A DNA stretch of 64,000 nt from Falsirhodobacter flavus (GCA_029846755.1 JARWBI010000001.1:186001-250000); one strand, 5' to 3'; counted from the first letter of the stretch, positions 1-9,746 are shown. Numbers and translations: made by a program. Notes: generated by a model from the sequence alone, not told the origin.

Positions 1-370
1 CGACATTTACGCCGACCGTATTCGCATGTTCCACGTCAAGGACGCCGAATTCAATCCGACCGGGCGTCAGGGTGTCTATGGCGGGTTTCAGACCTGGGTG
101 GACCGCGCGGGCCGCTTCCGCAGCCTTGGCGACGGGCAGGTGGATTTCGGTGCGGTCTTCTCGAAACTCACGGCGAACGGTTTCAAGGGCTGGGCCGTGG
201 TCGAATGGGAATGCTGCCTCAAGCATCCCGAGGATGGTGCGCGCGAAGGCGCGCAGTTTGTCCGCGACCACATCATCCGCGTGACCGACCGCGCCTTCGA
301 CGATTTTGCCGCCTCGGGCACCGATATGGCCGCGAATCGTCGTATGCTTGGACTGGAGGAGCAGACATGA
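1..370 (+). CDS. Sugar phosphate isomerase/epimerase (TIM barrel), 3' end only
   Basis: The gene enters from the left edge; the frame is open from base 2 and stops at 368-370, giving the last ~122 residues. The segment carries FHVKDAEF and WAVVEWEC, resembling the C-terminal strands of xylose isomerase-like TIM-barrel proteins (AP endonuclease 2 family), where Lys/Asp and Glu residues line the metal site. It overlaps the next gene by four bases (ATGA), so it belongs to the same operon as the dehydrogenase and ABC importer. Family call is from motif and context; substrate is unknown. Inosose/ketosugar epimerases of this type are commonly paired with Gfo/Idh/MocA dehydrogenases. Confidence 0.75.
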   Translation, partial: DIYADRIRMFHVKDAEFNPTGRQGVYGGFQTWVDRAGRFRSLGDGQVDFGAVFSKLTANGFKGWAVVEWECCLKHPEDGAREGAQFVRDHIIRVTDRAFDDFAASGTDMAANRRMLGLEEQT

Positions 371-1479
371 GACCGATCCGGCTTGGAATGGTTGGCGGCG
401 GGGCAGGGGCCTTCATCGGCGGGGTGCATCGCATCGCCGCGCGGATGGACGGGCAGTTCCAGCTTGTCGCCGGGGCGCTCAGCTCCAACCCCGAAACGGC
501 ATGGACCTCGGCAGAGGCGCTGGGCATCCGCGGCTATGACAGCTTTGCCGACATGGCCAAGGCCGAAGCGCGCAAGAAGGACGGGATCGAGGCTGTCGCC
601 ATCGTGACCCCGAACCACATGCATGTCGGACCGGCCAAGGAATTCCTGAAGCGCGGCATCCACGTGATCTGCGACAAGCCGCTGGCGGCGACCGGGGCGG
701 ATGCCAAGGCGCTGGCCCGCGCTGCCGAAAGCTCGGACGCGTTGTTCATCCTGACGCATAACTACACCGGATATCCGATGATCCGTCAGGCGCGGGCGAT
801 GGTCGCGGCGGGCGATCTGGGCAAGGTCCGGCTGGTTCAGGTCGAATACGTGCAGGATTGGCTGACCGAGGCCGTGGACACCAAGGGTGCGAACTGGCGC
901 ACCGACCCCAAACAGGCGGGCGCGGGCGCGATCGGCGATGTCGGCACCCACGCGTGGAACCTTGCCGCCTTCGTCGCGGGGCAGGAGCCGAGCGAGCTTG
1001 CCGCCGATCTGACCAGCTTCGTTCCGGGCCGGGCGGTGGACGACAACGCCCATATCATGACCCGTTACGCGGACGGCGCGAAGGGTATGCTCTGGATCAG
1101 CCAGGTCGCGCCGGGGAACGAGAACAACATCCGCCTGCGCATCTATGGCGACAAGGGCGGCATCGAATGGTCGCAGGACGATTGCAATGTGCTGTGGTTC
1201 ACCCCCTATGGCGAGCCGAAGCGGATGCTGACCCGCAACGGCGCGGGCAGCCATCCCGATGCCGCGCGCGTCAGCCGCGTGCCGGGCGGCCATCCCGAAG
1301 GATATCTGGAAGCCTTCGCCAACATCTATGCCGAGGCCGCGCGCGCCATCCGCGCCCATCAGGCGGGCGAGCAGACCGAGGCGATCTATCCCAGCCTGCG
1401 TGACGGGCTGGCGGGGATGGCGTTCATCGACGCGTGCCTGCGGTCGTCGAAACGCAATGCAGCATGGGTGAAGCTATGA
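367..1479 (+). CDS. Gfo/Idh/MocA family NAD(P)-dependent oxidoreductase
   Basis: A 370-residue protein starting at the ATG that overlaps the preceding stop. The N terminus shows a Rossmann nucleotide-binding loop (GMVGGGAGAFIGG, residues ~7-19), then ICDKPLA (~residue 100) in the place of the family's EKP motif, and GDVGTHAWN (~190) holding the Asp and His expected in the active site. It presumably oxidises a sugar, inositol or related polyol in the cytoplasm. It overlaps the downstream ABC ATPase gene by four bases, implying translational coupling and that its substrate is brought in by that importer. The exact substrate cannot be read from the sequence. Confidence 0.88.
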   Translation: MRPIRLGMVGGGAGAFIGGVHRIAARMDGQFQLVAGALSSNPETAWTSAEALGIRGYDSFADMAKAEARKKDGIEAVAIVTPNHMHVGPAKEFLKRGIHVICDKPLAATGADAKALARAAESSDALFILTHNYTGYPMIRQARAMVAAGDLGKVRLVQVEYVQDWLTEAVDTKGANWRTDPKQAGAGAIGDVGTHAWNLAAFVAGQEPSELAADLTSFVPGRAVDDNAHIMTRYADGAKGMLWISQVAPGNENNIRLRIYGDKGGIEWSQDDCNVLWFTPYGEPKRMLTRNGAGSHPDAARVSRVPGGHPEGYLEAFANIYAEAARAIRAHQAGEQTEAIYPSLRDGLAGMAFIDACLRSSKRNAAWVKL

Positions 1480-2954
1480 TCCGTCTGGCCCTGAAAGGCG
1501 TGCGCCGCAGCTTCGGCCCGGTCGAGGTGCTGCATGGCGTCGATCTGGAACTGCACGAGGGCGAGGTTCACGCCCTGATCGGTGAAAACGGCGCGGGCAA
1601 GTCCACGACCATGAAGATCCTGTCGGGCTATCTGAACCCGACGGTCGGCGAAGTTCTGGTGGACGGCAAGCCCGTGACCTTCGGCGCATCGTCCGAGGCG
1701 GAAGACGCCGGGATCATCATGATCCACCAGGAATTCAACCTCGCCTCGCAGCTGACGGTCGAACAGAACATCTTTCTGGGCCGCGAAAAGCGCAAGGGCA
1801 TGTTCCTCGACCACAAGACGATGCGGGAAGAAACGCTGGCCCTGCTGAAACGCCTGCACTGCAAGGCACGCCCGGATGCCAAGGTGCGCGACATTTCCGT
1901 GCCGGACCGCCAGATGGTGGAAATCGCCAAGGCCCTGTCGCGCAACGCCCGCGTGCTCATCATGGACGAGCCGACGGCGGTTTTGACCGACCGCGAGACG
2001 GAAGTGCTGTTCGAACAGGTCGAACGGTTGAAGGCCGAGGGGGTGGCGATCCTCTATACCTCGCACAAGCTGGGCGAAGTGCGGCGGCTGGCCGACCGCA
2101 TCACCGTGCTGCGCGACGGAACGCAGGTGCATTCTGCGACCCGCGGCATGACCGAGGACCAGATGGCCACCGCCATGGTGGGCCGCGATGTGTCCGATCT
2201 GTATCCGCCGAAGCTGCCCTGCGGCGATCAGGTGGTGCTGGAGGCGGACGTGACCGTTCCGGGCCATGTGAAGCAGGCCAAACTAACGCTGCGCAAGGGC
2301 GAAGTTCTGGGGCTGGCCGGGCTTGTCGGCGCGGGCCGGACCGAGCTGATGGAAGGAATTGCGGGCCTTCGCGACCGCACCGGCACCGTCCGCGTGAATG
2401 GAACCGAGATTCGGGCGAACGATCCCAAGGCCGCGATGGCGGCGGGGCTCGCCTATCTGACCGAGGATCGCAAGGAATGCGGGCTTCTGCTCAACTTCCC
2501 GCTGCGCGAGAACCTGACGCTTCTGGCGCTGGACAAGTTCTCCAAGGGCCTGATCGACGGCAAGGCCGAGGAGGCCGCGTTGACGAAAGCCATCAGCGAG
2601 TTCGACATCCGCGTGCCGCATCGCAAGGTGCGCGCAGGCAACCTGTCGGGCGGTAACCAGCAGAAGCTGCTGCTGGCCAAGACGATGCTGGCGAATCCGA
2701 AGATCGTCGTGATCGACGAGCCGACGCGCGGCATCGACATCGGCACCAAGCAGCAAATCTATCAATTCATCCAGAAACTCGCCGCCGAAGGCCTTAGCGT
2801 CGTCGTGATCTCGTCCGAACTGCCCGAGGTGATCGGGCTGTGCGACCGCGTGATCGTGATGCATGCTGGCCATGTCGCGGGCGAGGTTTCGGGAACTGAC
2901 GTGAACGAACAGACCATCGTGCGCCTCGCCATGGGTCTGGAGGAGGCAGCATGA
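1476..2954 (+). CDS. Sugar ABC transporter ATP-binding protein (RbsA/MglA type)
   Basis: A 492-residue protein with two nucleotide-binding domains in tandem. The first has a full Walker A (GENGAGKST, ~residue 37), and Walker B LIMDEPTAVL; the second has the degenerate GLVGAGRTEL in place of Walker A, an LSGGNQQKLLLAK signature and VVIDEPTRGID. This double-NBD arrangement is characteristic of CUT2-family importers of pentoses, galactose or inositol. The start was set at the ATG overlapping the dehydrogenase stop rather than at an ATG 42 bases upstream inside that gene. It ends in an ATGA overlap with the permease. It energises uptake through that permease. Confidence 0.93.
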   Translation: MIRLALKGVRRSFGPVEVLHGVDLELHEGEVHALIGENGAGKSTTMKILSGYLNPTVGEVLVDGKPVTFGASSEAEDAGIIMIHQEFNLASQLTVEQNIFLGREKRKGMFLDHKTMREETLALLKRLHCKARPDAKVRDISVPDRQMVEIAKALSRNARVLIMDEPTAVLTDRETEVLFEQVERLKAEGVAILYTSHKLGEVRRLADRITVLRDGTQVHSATRGMTEDQMATAMVGRDVSDLYPPKLPCGDQVVLEADVTVPGHVKQAKLTLRKGEVLGLAGLVGAGRTELMEGIAGLRDRTGTVRVNGTEIRANDPKAAMAAGLAYLTEDRKECGLLLNFPLRENLTLLALDKFSKGLIDGKAEEAALTKAISEFDIRVPHRKVRAGNLSGGNQQKLLLAKTMLANPKIVVIDEPTRGIDIGTKQQIYQFIQKLAAEGLSVVVISSELPEVIGLCDRVIVMHAGHVAGEVSGTDVNEQTIVRLAMGLEEAA

Positions 2955-3916
2955 AGAACATCAACCTGCACGCCATCGGCCCCGTTGCCGCATTGGTCGT
3001 GCTGATCCTTGTCGGCGTCGGGCTGAACGAGAATTTCCTGAGCTATGCCAACATCACCAACGTGCTGGCACGGTCGGCCTTCATTGGCATCATCGCCGTG
3101 GGCATGACCTTCGTCATCACGGCGGGCGGGCTGGACCTGTCGGTCGGGTCCATGGCGGCATTCGTGGCCGGGGTCATGATCATCGCGATGAATTATCTGG
3201 TGCCGACGATGGGCGCAGGGATGGGGACCGTTCTGGTCGGCATGCTGGTCGCGCTGGCGACGGGTCTGTTCGGCGGCGCCGTCAACGGGCTTCTGATCAC
3301 CCGTGCGCGGATCGAGGCGTTCATCGTCACGCTGGGCACCATGGGCATCTATCGCAGCCTGATCACCTGGCTGGCGGATGGCGGCACCCTGTCGCTGGAC
3401 AGCGGCGTGCGCGAGGCCTACCGCCCCGTCTATTACGACGGCATCCTCGGCATCACCTGGCCGATCATCGTCTTCGCCGTCGTGGCGATCCTGGGCGAGA
3501 TCGCGATGCGCCACACCGCCTTCGGTCGCCACTGCGCCGCCATCGGCTCGAACGAGCAGGTCGCGCGCTATTCGGCGGTGGACGTGATCCGCGTCAAGAC
3601 GATGACCTATGTTCTTCTGGGCATCCTCGTCGGCGTCGCGACGATCATGTATGTGCCGCGCCTGGGTTCGGCATCCGCGTCCACGGGCGTGCTGTGGGAG
3701 CTGGAGGCGATCGCATCCGTCATCATCGGCGGCACCATGCTGAAGGGCGGCTTCGGCCGGGTCTGGGGCACGGTCGTCGGTGTGCTGATCCTTGGCCTGA
3801 TCGGCAACCTTTTGAACCTGACCGACCTTGTCAGCCCGTATCTGAACGGCGCGATCCAAGGCATCATCATCATTCTTGCCGTCGTGCTGCAGCGCGAAGG
3901 CAAGGCGGAACGCTAA
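2951..3916 (+). CDS. Sugar ABC transporter permease (RbsC type)
   Basis: A 321-residue, strongly hydrophobic protein with about eight to ten membrane segments. It contains TAGGLDLSVGSM (~residue 55), the typical RbsC-family motif, and GGTMLKGGFGRVWGT (~260), the conserved loop contacting the ATPase. Such permeases form homodimers, which fits the single permease gene here. The gene is translationally coupled to the ATPase gene by a four-base overlap and followed after 20 bases by the binding-protein gene. Substrate is inferred only as a sugar or polyol, by operon context. Confidence 0.93.
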   Translation: MKNINLHAIGPVAALVVLILVGVGLNENFLSYANITNVLARSAFIGIIAVGMTFVITAGGLDLSVGSMAAFVAGVMIIAMNYLVPTMGAGMGTVLVGMLVALATGLFGGAVNGLLITRARIEAFIVTLGTMGIYRSLITWLADGGTLSLDSGVREAYRPVYYDGILGITWPIIVFAVVAILGEIAMRHTAFGRHCAAIGSNEQVARYSAVDVIRVKTMTYVLLGILVGVATIMYVPRLGSASASTGVLWELEAIASVIIGGTMLKGGFGRVWGTVVGVLILGLIGNLLNLTDLVSPYLNGAIQGIIIILAVVLQREGKAER

Positions 3917-3936
3917 TTTCTTCTGGGAGGATAATC

Positions 3937-4866
3937 ATGAAGAAGCTTCTGACGGCGACGGCTCTCATCACGCTCTCCACCCCGCTCATGGCGGAAACCA
4001 TCGGGGTGTCCATCCCGGCGGCGACCCATGGCTGGGCTGGCGGTCTGAACTATCACGCGCAGGCGACGGTCGACCGTCTGGCCGAGCAATACCCGGACCT
4101 CGACTTCGTCCTGACCACCGCGTCGGACCCGTCGAAACAGGTGTCCGACATCGAGGACATGGTCGCCACCCGCAACATCGACGCGCTGGTCGTGCTGCCC
4201 TTCGAATCCGAGCCGCTGACCCCGACCGTCAAGCGCGTTGCCGAGGAAGGCAAATGGGTCACCGTCGTGGACCGCGGCCTGACCGAAGAAGGCATCGAGG
4301 ACCTGTATGTCGCCGGTGACAACCCCAGCTTCGGGCGCGTCGCGGGCGAGTATTTCCGCGAAGCGCTGCCGGATGGCGGCAAGATCGTCGTCCTGCGCGG
4401 CATCGCCTCGACCGTCGACAACGAGCGGGTCGAAGCGTTCAACGCCGCGATCGAAGGGTCGAACATCGAAGTGCTGGGCATGGAGCACGGCAACTGGAAC
4501 CGCGACACCTCGTTCACGGTGATGCAGGACTTCCTGTCGAAATTCCCGGAAATCGACGCCGTCTGGGCTGCCGATGACGATATGGCGACCGGCGCGCTGG
4601 AAGCGATCAGCCAGGCTGGCCGCGAAGAAGGCATCTGGGTCGTCGGCGGCGCAGGGATGAAGGAAATGGTCGCCCGTATCCGCGACGAAGACCCGATGGT
4701 GCCGGTGAACGTGACCTATCCGCCCGCGATGATCGCAACCGCGATCGAGCTGACCGCGCTGCGCTTCAGCTCGCCTGCGCCGGTGGCCGGTGAATTCATC
4801 ATCGGATCGGAACTCATCACGCCCGAAAATGCCGAAGACTTCTACTTCGAAGACAGCCCGTTCTGA
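3937..4866 (+). CDS. Periplasmic sugar-binding protein (RbsB type)
   Basis: A 309-residue protein with a clear Sec signal peptide (MKKLLTATALITLSTPLMA, cleavage after ~19). The mature part begins ETIGVSIPAATHGWAGG and follows the periplasmic binding protein type 1 fold seen in RbsB-like receptors, including NIDALVVLP and VDRGL segments near the ligand cleft. The start is fixed by a good ribosome-binding site (GGGAGG at 3925-3930). It is the last gene of the operon, encoded separately enough to be translated in excess, as is usual for binding proteins. A strong hairpin terminator follows within 25 bases. Ligand identity is unknown. Confidence 0.92.
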   Translation: MKKLLTATALITLSTPLMAETIGVSIPAATHGWAGGLNYHAQATVDRLAEQYPDLDFVLTTASDPSKQVSDIEDMVATRNIDALVVLPFESEPLTPTVKRVAEEGKWVTVVDRGLTEEGIEDLYVAGDNPSFGRVAGEYFREALPDGGKIVVLRGIASTVDNERVEAFNAAIEGSNIEVLGMEHGNWNRDTSFTVMQDFLSKFPEIDAVWAADDDMATGALEAISQAGREEGIWVVGGAGMKEMVARIRDEDPMVPVNVTYPPAMIATAIELTALRFSSPAPVAGEFIIGSELITPENAEDFYFEDSPF

Positions 4867-4887
4867 TACGGGCCACCCTGACATGGA

Positions 4888-4914
4888 AAGGCCCCCGGAA
4901 GGGGGCCTTTTTTC
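4888..4914 (+). terminator. Rho-independent terminator of the sugar operon
   Basis: GGCCCCC-GGAA-GGGGGCC forms a seven-pair GC stem with a tetraloop at 4890-4907, followed by six T. On the other strand it also reaches the stop of the convergent hydrolase gene, whose 3' side has no T-run as good, so the plus-strand role is the clearer one. Confidence 0.9.
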
Positions 4915-5677
4915 ACGAGTTGAAGAAGATGCGGACCGTCTCTTCGAACGCGCGCGGATTGTCGGCATGAAGCCAGTGCCCCGCGCCCGGGATCTTGGCA
5001 AAGCGCGCATCGGGGAAAAGACGGCGGATCTTTTCGCGATGCTCTGGCAGCACATATTCCGAATTCGCCCCTGACAGGAACAGCGCGGGGCCGTCCCACC
5101 GCCCTTCCGTTTCGGGCCAGCCGACCAGCTTCGGCATCTCCGCTTCCAGCACGTCGAGGTTCAGCTTCCAGCGCCCCGCCTTCAGGTCCAGCGATTGCAG
5201 GAAGAAGGCGCGCAGGCCCGGATCGTCCAGCGTTGCCGCCAGCCTCCGGTCCGCCTCGCCCCGACTGGTCAGGCCGGTCAGGTCCAGCGCGCGCATCGTC
5301 CGCGCATGGTGGCTCTGGTCATGGCCATAGGCGACCGGCGCGATGTCGGCCACGATCAGGCGGCGGATCAGCCCTCCATCGGTCAGTGCCAGCTGCATCG
5401 CCGCCTTGCCGCCCATCGAATGGCCCAGAAGGTCGACGGTGCCGCCATGGGCGCGGACCACCTCGGCCAGATCGGCGGCCATGTCGGGATAGCTTTGCGT
5501 GGGCAGATGCGGGCTGTCGCCGTGGTTGCGCTGATCCACGGTCAGCACATTGCGCGTCTTGGCCAGCCCCCGCGCGATGGCGCCCCAGTTCCGGGCCGAG
5601 CCGTAGAGCCCGTGCACGATCAGGATCGGCGGAAGATCGGAAGGGGTTTCGGCGGGGAAGGTGGCGGTGTTCAGCAT
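4913..5677 (-). CDS. Alpha/beta-fold hydrolase (YbfF-like esterase)
   Basis: A 254-residue protein read on the minus strand. It shows PILIVHGLYGSARNW (oxyanion-hole HG region, ~residue 16), nucleophile elbow DLLGHSMGGKAA (Ser ~90), and a late GAGHWLHAD with the catalytic His (~233). This is a cytoplasmic alpha/beta hydrolase of the YbfF/menaquinone-type esterase group. I start it at the ATG at 5677 (MLNTATFPAETP) because upstream in-frame residues look like intergenic translation. It stands alone between the sugar-operon terminator and the glyA terminator. Substrate unknown. Confidence 0.85.
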   Translation of the reverse strand: MLNTATFPAETPSDLPPILIVHGLYGSARNWGAIARGLAKTRNVLTVDQRNHGDSPHLPTQSYPDMAADLAEVVRAHGGTVDLLGHSMGGKAAMQLALTDGGLIRRLIVADIAPVAYGHDQSHHARTMRALDLTGLTSRGEADRRLAATLDDPGLRAFFLQSLDLKAGRWKLNLDVLEAEMPKLVGWPETEGRWDGPALFLSGANSEYVLPEHREKIRRLFPDARFAKIPGAGHWLHADNPRAFEETVRIFFNS

Positions 5678-5717
5678 GGCTGGAAGGTGGCCGCTTCGCC
5701 CCCGCTGCGCAAGCCCC

Positions 5718-5743
5718 AAAGAAAAGGGGGCCCGAAGGCCCCC
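5718..5743 (-). terminator. Terminator downstream of glyA
   Basis: On the minus strand, seven bases after the glyA stop codon, GGGGGCC-TTCG-GGCCCCC (5726-5743) is followed by TTTTCTTT. The UUCG tetraloop with a GC stem and T-run is a textbook intrinsic terminator. Confidence 0.9.
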
Positions 5744-5749
5744 GATCCC

Positions 5750-7045
5750 TTACAGCGACGGATAGAGCGGGAACTTCGCGCAGAGCGCCTGAACCTCGGC
5801 ACGGACCTTTGCCTCGACCTCGTCGTTGCCGGCGTCGCCATTGGCAGCAAGGCCGTCCACGACCTCGACGATCCAGCGCGCGATCTGGCGGAACTCCTCC
5901 TCTTTGAAGCCGCGGGTCGTCCCGGCGGGCGCACCCAGACGGATGCCCGAGGTGACGAACGGCTTTTCCGGATCGAACGGCACGCCGTTCTTGTTCGCGG
6001 TGATATGGGCGCGGCCAAGGGCAGCCTCGGCCGCCTTGCCGGTCACCTTTTTCGGGCGCAGGTCGGCAAGGCACAGGTGGTTGTCGGTGCCGCCCGAAAC
6101 GATGTCGATGCCGCCCTTCATCAGCTCGTCCGCCATCGCCGCCGCGTTGGCTTTGACCTGCGCTGCGTATTCCTTGAACTCGGGGCGCAGCGCCTCGCCA
6201 AAGGCAACCGCCTTGGCCGCGATCACATGCATCAGCGGGCCGCCCTGAAGACCGGGGAACACTGCCGAGTTGATCTTCTTCGCGATATCCTCGTCATTGG
6301 TCAGCACCATGCCGCCGCGCGGGCCGCGCAGGGATTTGTGCGTCGTCGTCGTGACCACATGGGCGTGGGGGATGGGCGAGGGGTGAACGCCGCCCGCGAC
6401 CAGACCCGCGATATGGGCCATGTCGACCATCAGATAGGCGCCGACCTCGTCCGCGATCTTGCGGAACTCGGCCCAGTCCCAGACGCGGCTATAGGCCGTG
6501 CCGCCCGCGACGATCAGCTTGGGTTTATGCTTCAGCGCCTTTTCGCGGATGTCTTCCATGTCCAGCAGGTGATCCTGCTGACGCACGCCATAGCTGACCA
6601 CGTTGAACCATTTGCCCGACATGTTCACGGGCGATCCATGCGTCAGGTGTCCGCCCGAATTCAGGTCCAGACCCATGAACGTGTCGCCCGGTTGCAGCAG
6701 CGCCAGGAACACGGCCTGGTTCATCTGGGAGCCGGAGTTCGGCTGCACGTTGGCAAAGCCGCAGTCGAACAGTTGCTTCGCCCGTTCGATCGCCAGCGTT
6801 TCGGTCACGTCCACGAACTGGCAGCCGCCATAGTAACGTTTGCCCGGATAGCCTTCGGCGTATTTGTTCGTCAGCACCGACCCCTGCGCCTGAAGCACGG
6901 CCAGCGAGACGATGTTTTCGGACGCGATCAGCTCGATCTCGTCGCGCTGGCGGCCAAGCTCGTCGCGGATGGAGCCGAACAGTTCGGGATCGCTGTCCGC
7001 GAGGGATTTGGTGAAATAGCCGGCTTCGATATGCGGGGCGGTCAT
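5750..7045 (-). CDS. glyA: Serine hydroxymethyltransferase
   Basis: A 431-residue PLP enzyme interconverting serine plus tetrahydrofolate with glycine plus methylene-THF. Recognisable blocks are [10 protein letters not shown] near the N terminus, [13 protein letters not shown], and the lysine motif [15 protein letters not shown] (Schiff-base Lys ~240). Length matches the family. Two ATGs occur in a row; the second (7045) is preferred because the AGGAG upstream lies six bases before it. It is monocistronic between a leader of about 150 bases and its own terminator. No riboswitch-like structure was recognised in that leader. Confidence 0.97.
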   Translation of the reverse strand: MTAPHIEAGYFTKSLADSDPELFGSIRDELGRQRDEIELIASENIVSLAVLQAQGSVLTNKYAEGYPGKRYYGGCQFVDVTETLAIERAKQLFDCGFANVQPNSGSQMNQAVFLALLQPGDTFMGLDLNSGGHLTHGSPVNMSGKWFNVVSYGVRQQDHLLDMEDIREKALKHKPKLIVAGGTAYSRVWDWAEFRKIADEVGAYLMVDMAHIAGLVAGGVHPSPIPHAHVVTTTTHKSLRGPRGGMVLTNDEDIAKKINSAVFPGLQGGPLMHVIAAKAVAFGEALRPEFKEYAAQVKANAAAMADELMKGGIDIVSGGTDNHLCLADLRPKKVTGKAAEAALGRAHITANKNGVPFDPEKPFVTSGIRLGAPAGTTRGFKEEEFRQIARWIVEVVDGLAANGDAGNDEVEAKVRAEVQALCAKFPLYPSL

Positions 7046-7194
7046 CATGCTCTCCTGCGCTTGCGGGTTGCGGTTGTTTATCGCAGCACGCGCGGCGCAG
7101 AAAGGCTGGAAAGCGACGGGAACGGGAATTTCCACGAAGCGCCTTGAGTTCCCCGCCCGCCCCGGCCAAGGATGCGGGGGTCAAGGAGATGCCG

Positions 7195-7950
7195 ATGAAG
7201 ATCAGGTTCACCGCAAGCGCGGCCCCGCCCGCCCTTGAGGCGATGAAGGCACTTGTCGCCGTTCACGGGCAAACCGCACCCGAGGAGGCGGAGGTGATCG
7301 TCGCGCTGGGCGGCGACGGGTTCATGCTGCAAACCCTGCACGAGACGCGCGCACGCAACATCCCCGTCTATGGCATGAACCGCGGAACGGTGGGGTTCAT
7401 GATGAACGCCTTCGCGCTGGAAAACCTGCCCGAACGGCTGGCGCTGGCCGAGGAGGAGGTCATCAACCCCCTTGCCATGCGCGCCGAAACGGTGGGTGGG
7501 CGGGTGCACGAGGCGCTGGCGATCAACGAGGTGAGCCTGCTGCGCGCAGGTCCGCAGGCCGCATGGTTGCGGATCACCGTCGACGGGCGGATGCGGATGG
7601 AGGAGCTGGTCTGCGACGGCGCGCTGGTCGCGACCCCTGCGGGCAGCACGGCCTACAATTACTCGGCGCATGGCCCGATCCTGCCCATCGGCGCGGATGT
7701 GCTGGCGCTGACGGCCATCGCGCCGTTCCGGCCCCGGCGCTGGCGCGGCGCGCTGGTGCCCTCGACGGCGGTGGTGCGGTTCGACGTGCTGGACCCGTCC
7801 AAGCGCCCGGTCATGGCCGATGCCGACGGCCGGTCGGTCCGCGATGTCGCGATGGTGGAGATCCGGTCCGAGCCGAACATCCGCCACCGCATCTTGTTCG
7901 ATCCCGGCCACGGGCTGGAGGAGCGGCTGATCCGCGAACAGTTCGTCTAG
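7195..7950 (+). CDS. nadK: NAD kinase
   Basis: A 251-residue protein phosphorylating NAD to NADP. It contains the family GGDG motif ([12 protein letters not shown], ~residue 38) and the NE-containing segment [10 protein letters not shown] (~107), followed by [18 protein letters not shown], the glycine-rich signature. The ATG at 7195 was chosen because AAGGAG sits six bases upstream; two nearer upstream codons are too close to that site or lack one. The 3' end overlaps the convergent regulator gene by four bases. Confidence 0.95.
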   Translation: MKIRFTASAAPPALEAMKALVAVHGQTAPEEAEVIVALGGDGFMLQTLHETRARNIPVYGMNRGTVGFMMNAFALENLPERLALAEEEVINPLAMRAETVGGRVHEALAINEVSLLRAGPQAAWLRITVDGRMRMEELVCDGALVATPAGSTAYNYSAHGPILPIGADVLALTAIAPFRPRRWRGALVPSTAVVRFDVLDPSKRPVMADADGRSVRDVAMVEIRSEPNIRHRILFDPGHGLEERLIREQFV

Positions 7951-9320
7951 GGCTTTGCCCAGGTCTCGCGCTTGCGGTAGATGGTCGAGGGCGAGACGTC
8001 CAGCACCCGCGCCGCCTTGGGGATCGACCCGCCATGCATCGCGATGGTGGCCTCGATCACGATCTGCTCGATCTCGGACAGGGTGCGCCCGATCAGCCCG
8101 TCAAGCTGCGGATCGCCCGAAGGCGGGGTCACTTCGATCGGCTGGTGATACTGCGTGCCACCGTCCGACACCATCTCCGGCAGCATCCCCAGGCTGATCG
8201 TGCCGCCTTCGTGCAGCACGACCACGTTGCGGATCACGTTCAGCAGTTGGCGGACATTGCCCGGCCACGGATGCTGGCGGAACAGCGACTTCACCTCGGG
8301 GGCGAAACCGTCGAAATGGCGCTGCTCTTCGGCGGCAAAGCGCTTCAGCGCGGCCTCGGCAATCTCGATCACATCCTCGCCCCGGTCGCGCAGGGGGGGC
8401 ATGTGGATCGGCACGACGTAAAGGCGGTAATACAGATCCTCGCGGAAGCGGCCGCGGCGCACCTCCTCCAGCGGGTCGCGATTGGTGGCGCACACGATGC
8501 GCACGCTGACCTTGCGCGGACGGACCGCGCCCACAGGCTGCACCATCGAGGTTTGCAGGAACCGCAGCAGCTTGGTCTGAAGCGCGGGGGCCATCTCGCA
8601 GATTTCGTCCAGGAACAGCGTGCCGCCATCTGCGGCCTGTGCGGCGCCCGGCTTGTCGGCGATGGCGCCGGTGAAGCTGCCCTTCACATGGCCGAACACC
8701 TCGGATTCCAGCAGGTCCTGCGGGATCGCGCCGCAGTTCAGCGCAATGAACGGCCCCGAGGCGCGGCCCGACAGATCGTGCACGGCATTGGCGCAAAGCT
8801 CTTTGCCGGTGCCGCTTTCGCCGGTGATGAAGACCGTCGCCATCGACCGCGCAGCCGAGGCGATCTTGGCATGGATGCGCCCCATGGCGGGCGAGGAACC
8901 CAGGAACGGCCCATGCGCGGCAGGATCGGTGCGCTGCGCCCGCGCCGCCGCGTTTTCCACAGCGCCAAGGAAACGCTGTTCGTCGAAGGGTTTGACGAGG
9001 AATTCATGCGCGCCCGCCCGCATCGCCTCGACCGCGCGGGTGATCGATCCGTTCGCGGTGATGACCACCACCCGCACATCGGGCGATAGGCGCAGCATCT
9101 CCTGCATCAGGTCCAGCCCGTCGCCATCGGGCAGCACCAGATCCAGAAGGACGACCATCGGATTGGTGTCGAGGAACCGCGCCAGCCCGTCGGCGAAGGT
9201 CGATGCGGTCACGACCTTGTATCCCGCCGCCGCCAGCACGGAACGATAGACCATCTGCAGCGCAGGCGTGTCCTCGATCAGCAGGATGGGTCCGGGGTCG
9301 ATAGGGGTGTCAGGTGTCAT
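7947..9320 (-). CDS. Sigma-54-dependent response regulator (LuxO/NtrC-like)
   Basis: A 457-residue regulator with three domains. The receiver (1-125) has a phospho-acceptor Asp near 60 in LLDLVLP. The AAA+ domain has Walker A GESGTGKE (~170), a GSFTGA loop (Ser replacing the usual first Ala of GAFTGA), Walker [10 protein letters not shown] and WPGNVRQL. The C terminus carries a Fis-type HTH ([16 protein letters not shown]). GSFTGA is a tolerated variant, so sigma-54 contact is likely retained. It is translationally coupled (four-base overlap) to an upstream HPt gene, recalling the LuxU-LuxO phosphorelay pair. No cognate histidine kinase is adjacent. Confidence 0.9.
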   Translation of the reverse strand: MTPDTPIDPGPILLIEDTPALQMVYRSVLAAAGYKVVTASTFADGLARFLDTNPMVVLLDLVLPDGDGLDLMQEMLRLSPDVRVVVITANGSITRAVEAMRAGAHEFLVKPFDEQRFLGAVENAAARAQRTDPAAHGPFLGSSPAMGRIHAKIASAARSMATVFITGESGTGKELCANAVHDLSGRASGPFIALNCGAIPQDLLESEVFGHVKGSFTGAIADKPGAAQAADGGTLFLDEICEMAPALQTKLLRFLQTSMVQPVGAVRPRKVSVRIVCATNRDPLEEVRRGRFREDLYYRLYVVPIHMPPLRDRGEDVIEIAEAALKRFAAEEQRHFDGFAPEVKSLFRQHPWPGNVRQLLNVIRNVVVLHEGGTISLGMLPEMVSDGGTQYHQPIEVTPPSGDPQLDGLIGRTLSEIEQIVIEATIAMHGGSIPKAARVLDVSPSTIYRKRETWAKP

Positions 9321-9670
9321 GTGGTCCTCTGCGCTCCCAGAAAACCCAAGAGATTGTCGAGCCGGTCAAGAATGCCCGGCAGGTCGCCCGTCCGTCCGGC
9401 ATGCGCCTCGCGGTTCAGCATTTCCGACATGGCCTGCAGCCGGGTTTCGCCCAGGGTGCCGGCAAGGGCGGACAGCACATGGCTGTGTTCGCGAATCGCG
9501 GCGAGGGGAACATCGCCCCCCTCAAGCCCTCTGCGCACCTTGGACAGGTCGCTGATGGCATGATCCAGCAACACCTGACGATGCGCGCCCACAACAGCAA
9601 GCAACTGGCGGAACCTGTCGAGGTCGAAACCGGCCGGGGGCTGGCCGGGGGGAAGGCAGTCTTCACACAT
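9317..9670 (-). CDS. Histidine phosphotransfer (HPt) protein
   Basis: A small, mostly helical protein of 117 residues. The segment SHVLSALAGTLG (His ~64) matches the HPt four-helix-bundle motif where the phospho-His is followed by Leu, a small residue and a terminal Gly. It directly precedes and overlaps the sigma-54 regulator gene, so it is likely the phosphodonor to that receiver. The start is uncertain: an ATG at 9670 and a GTG two codons earlier are both possible, neither with a strong ribosome-binding site, and the DNA here contains a short direct repeat (CGTCACACAT type). Confidence 0.75.
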   Translation of the reverse strand: MCEDCLPPGQPPAGFDLDRFRQLLAVVGAHRQVLLDHAISDLSKVRRGLEGGDVPLAAIREHSHVLSALAGTLGETRLQAMSEMLNREAHAGRTGDLPGILDRLDNLLGFLGAQRTT

Positions 9671-9746
9671 CGTCACACATCGTTGAACACGCGCATGGTT
9701 ATGCCAGCGCGCGCCAATGTCCAGAAGGTTGCGGCGCCTTATCGCA

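Noticed and set aside
88-1359. Long minus-strand open frame (423 codons) opposite the epimerase and dehydrogenase
   Set aside because: Lies fully antisense to two genes with clear family motifs; its protein has histidine/arginine-rich composition typical of a GC-rich shadow frame.
7046-7194. Possible glycine riboswitch ahead of glyA
   Set aside because: No tandem aptamer-like conserved segments found in the ~150-base leader.
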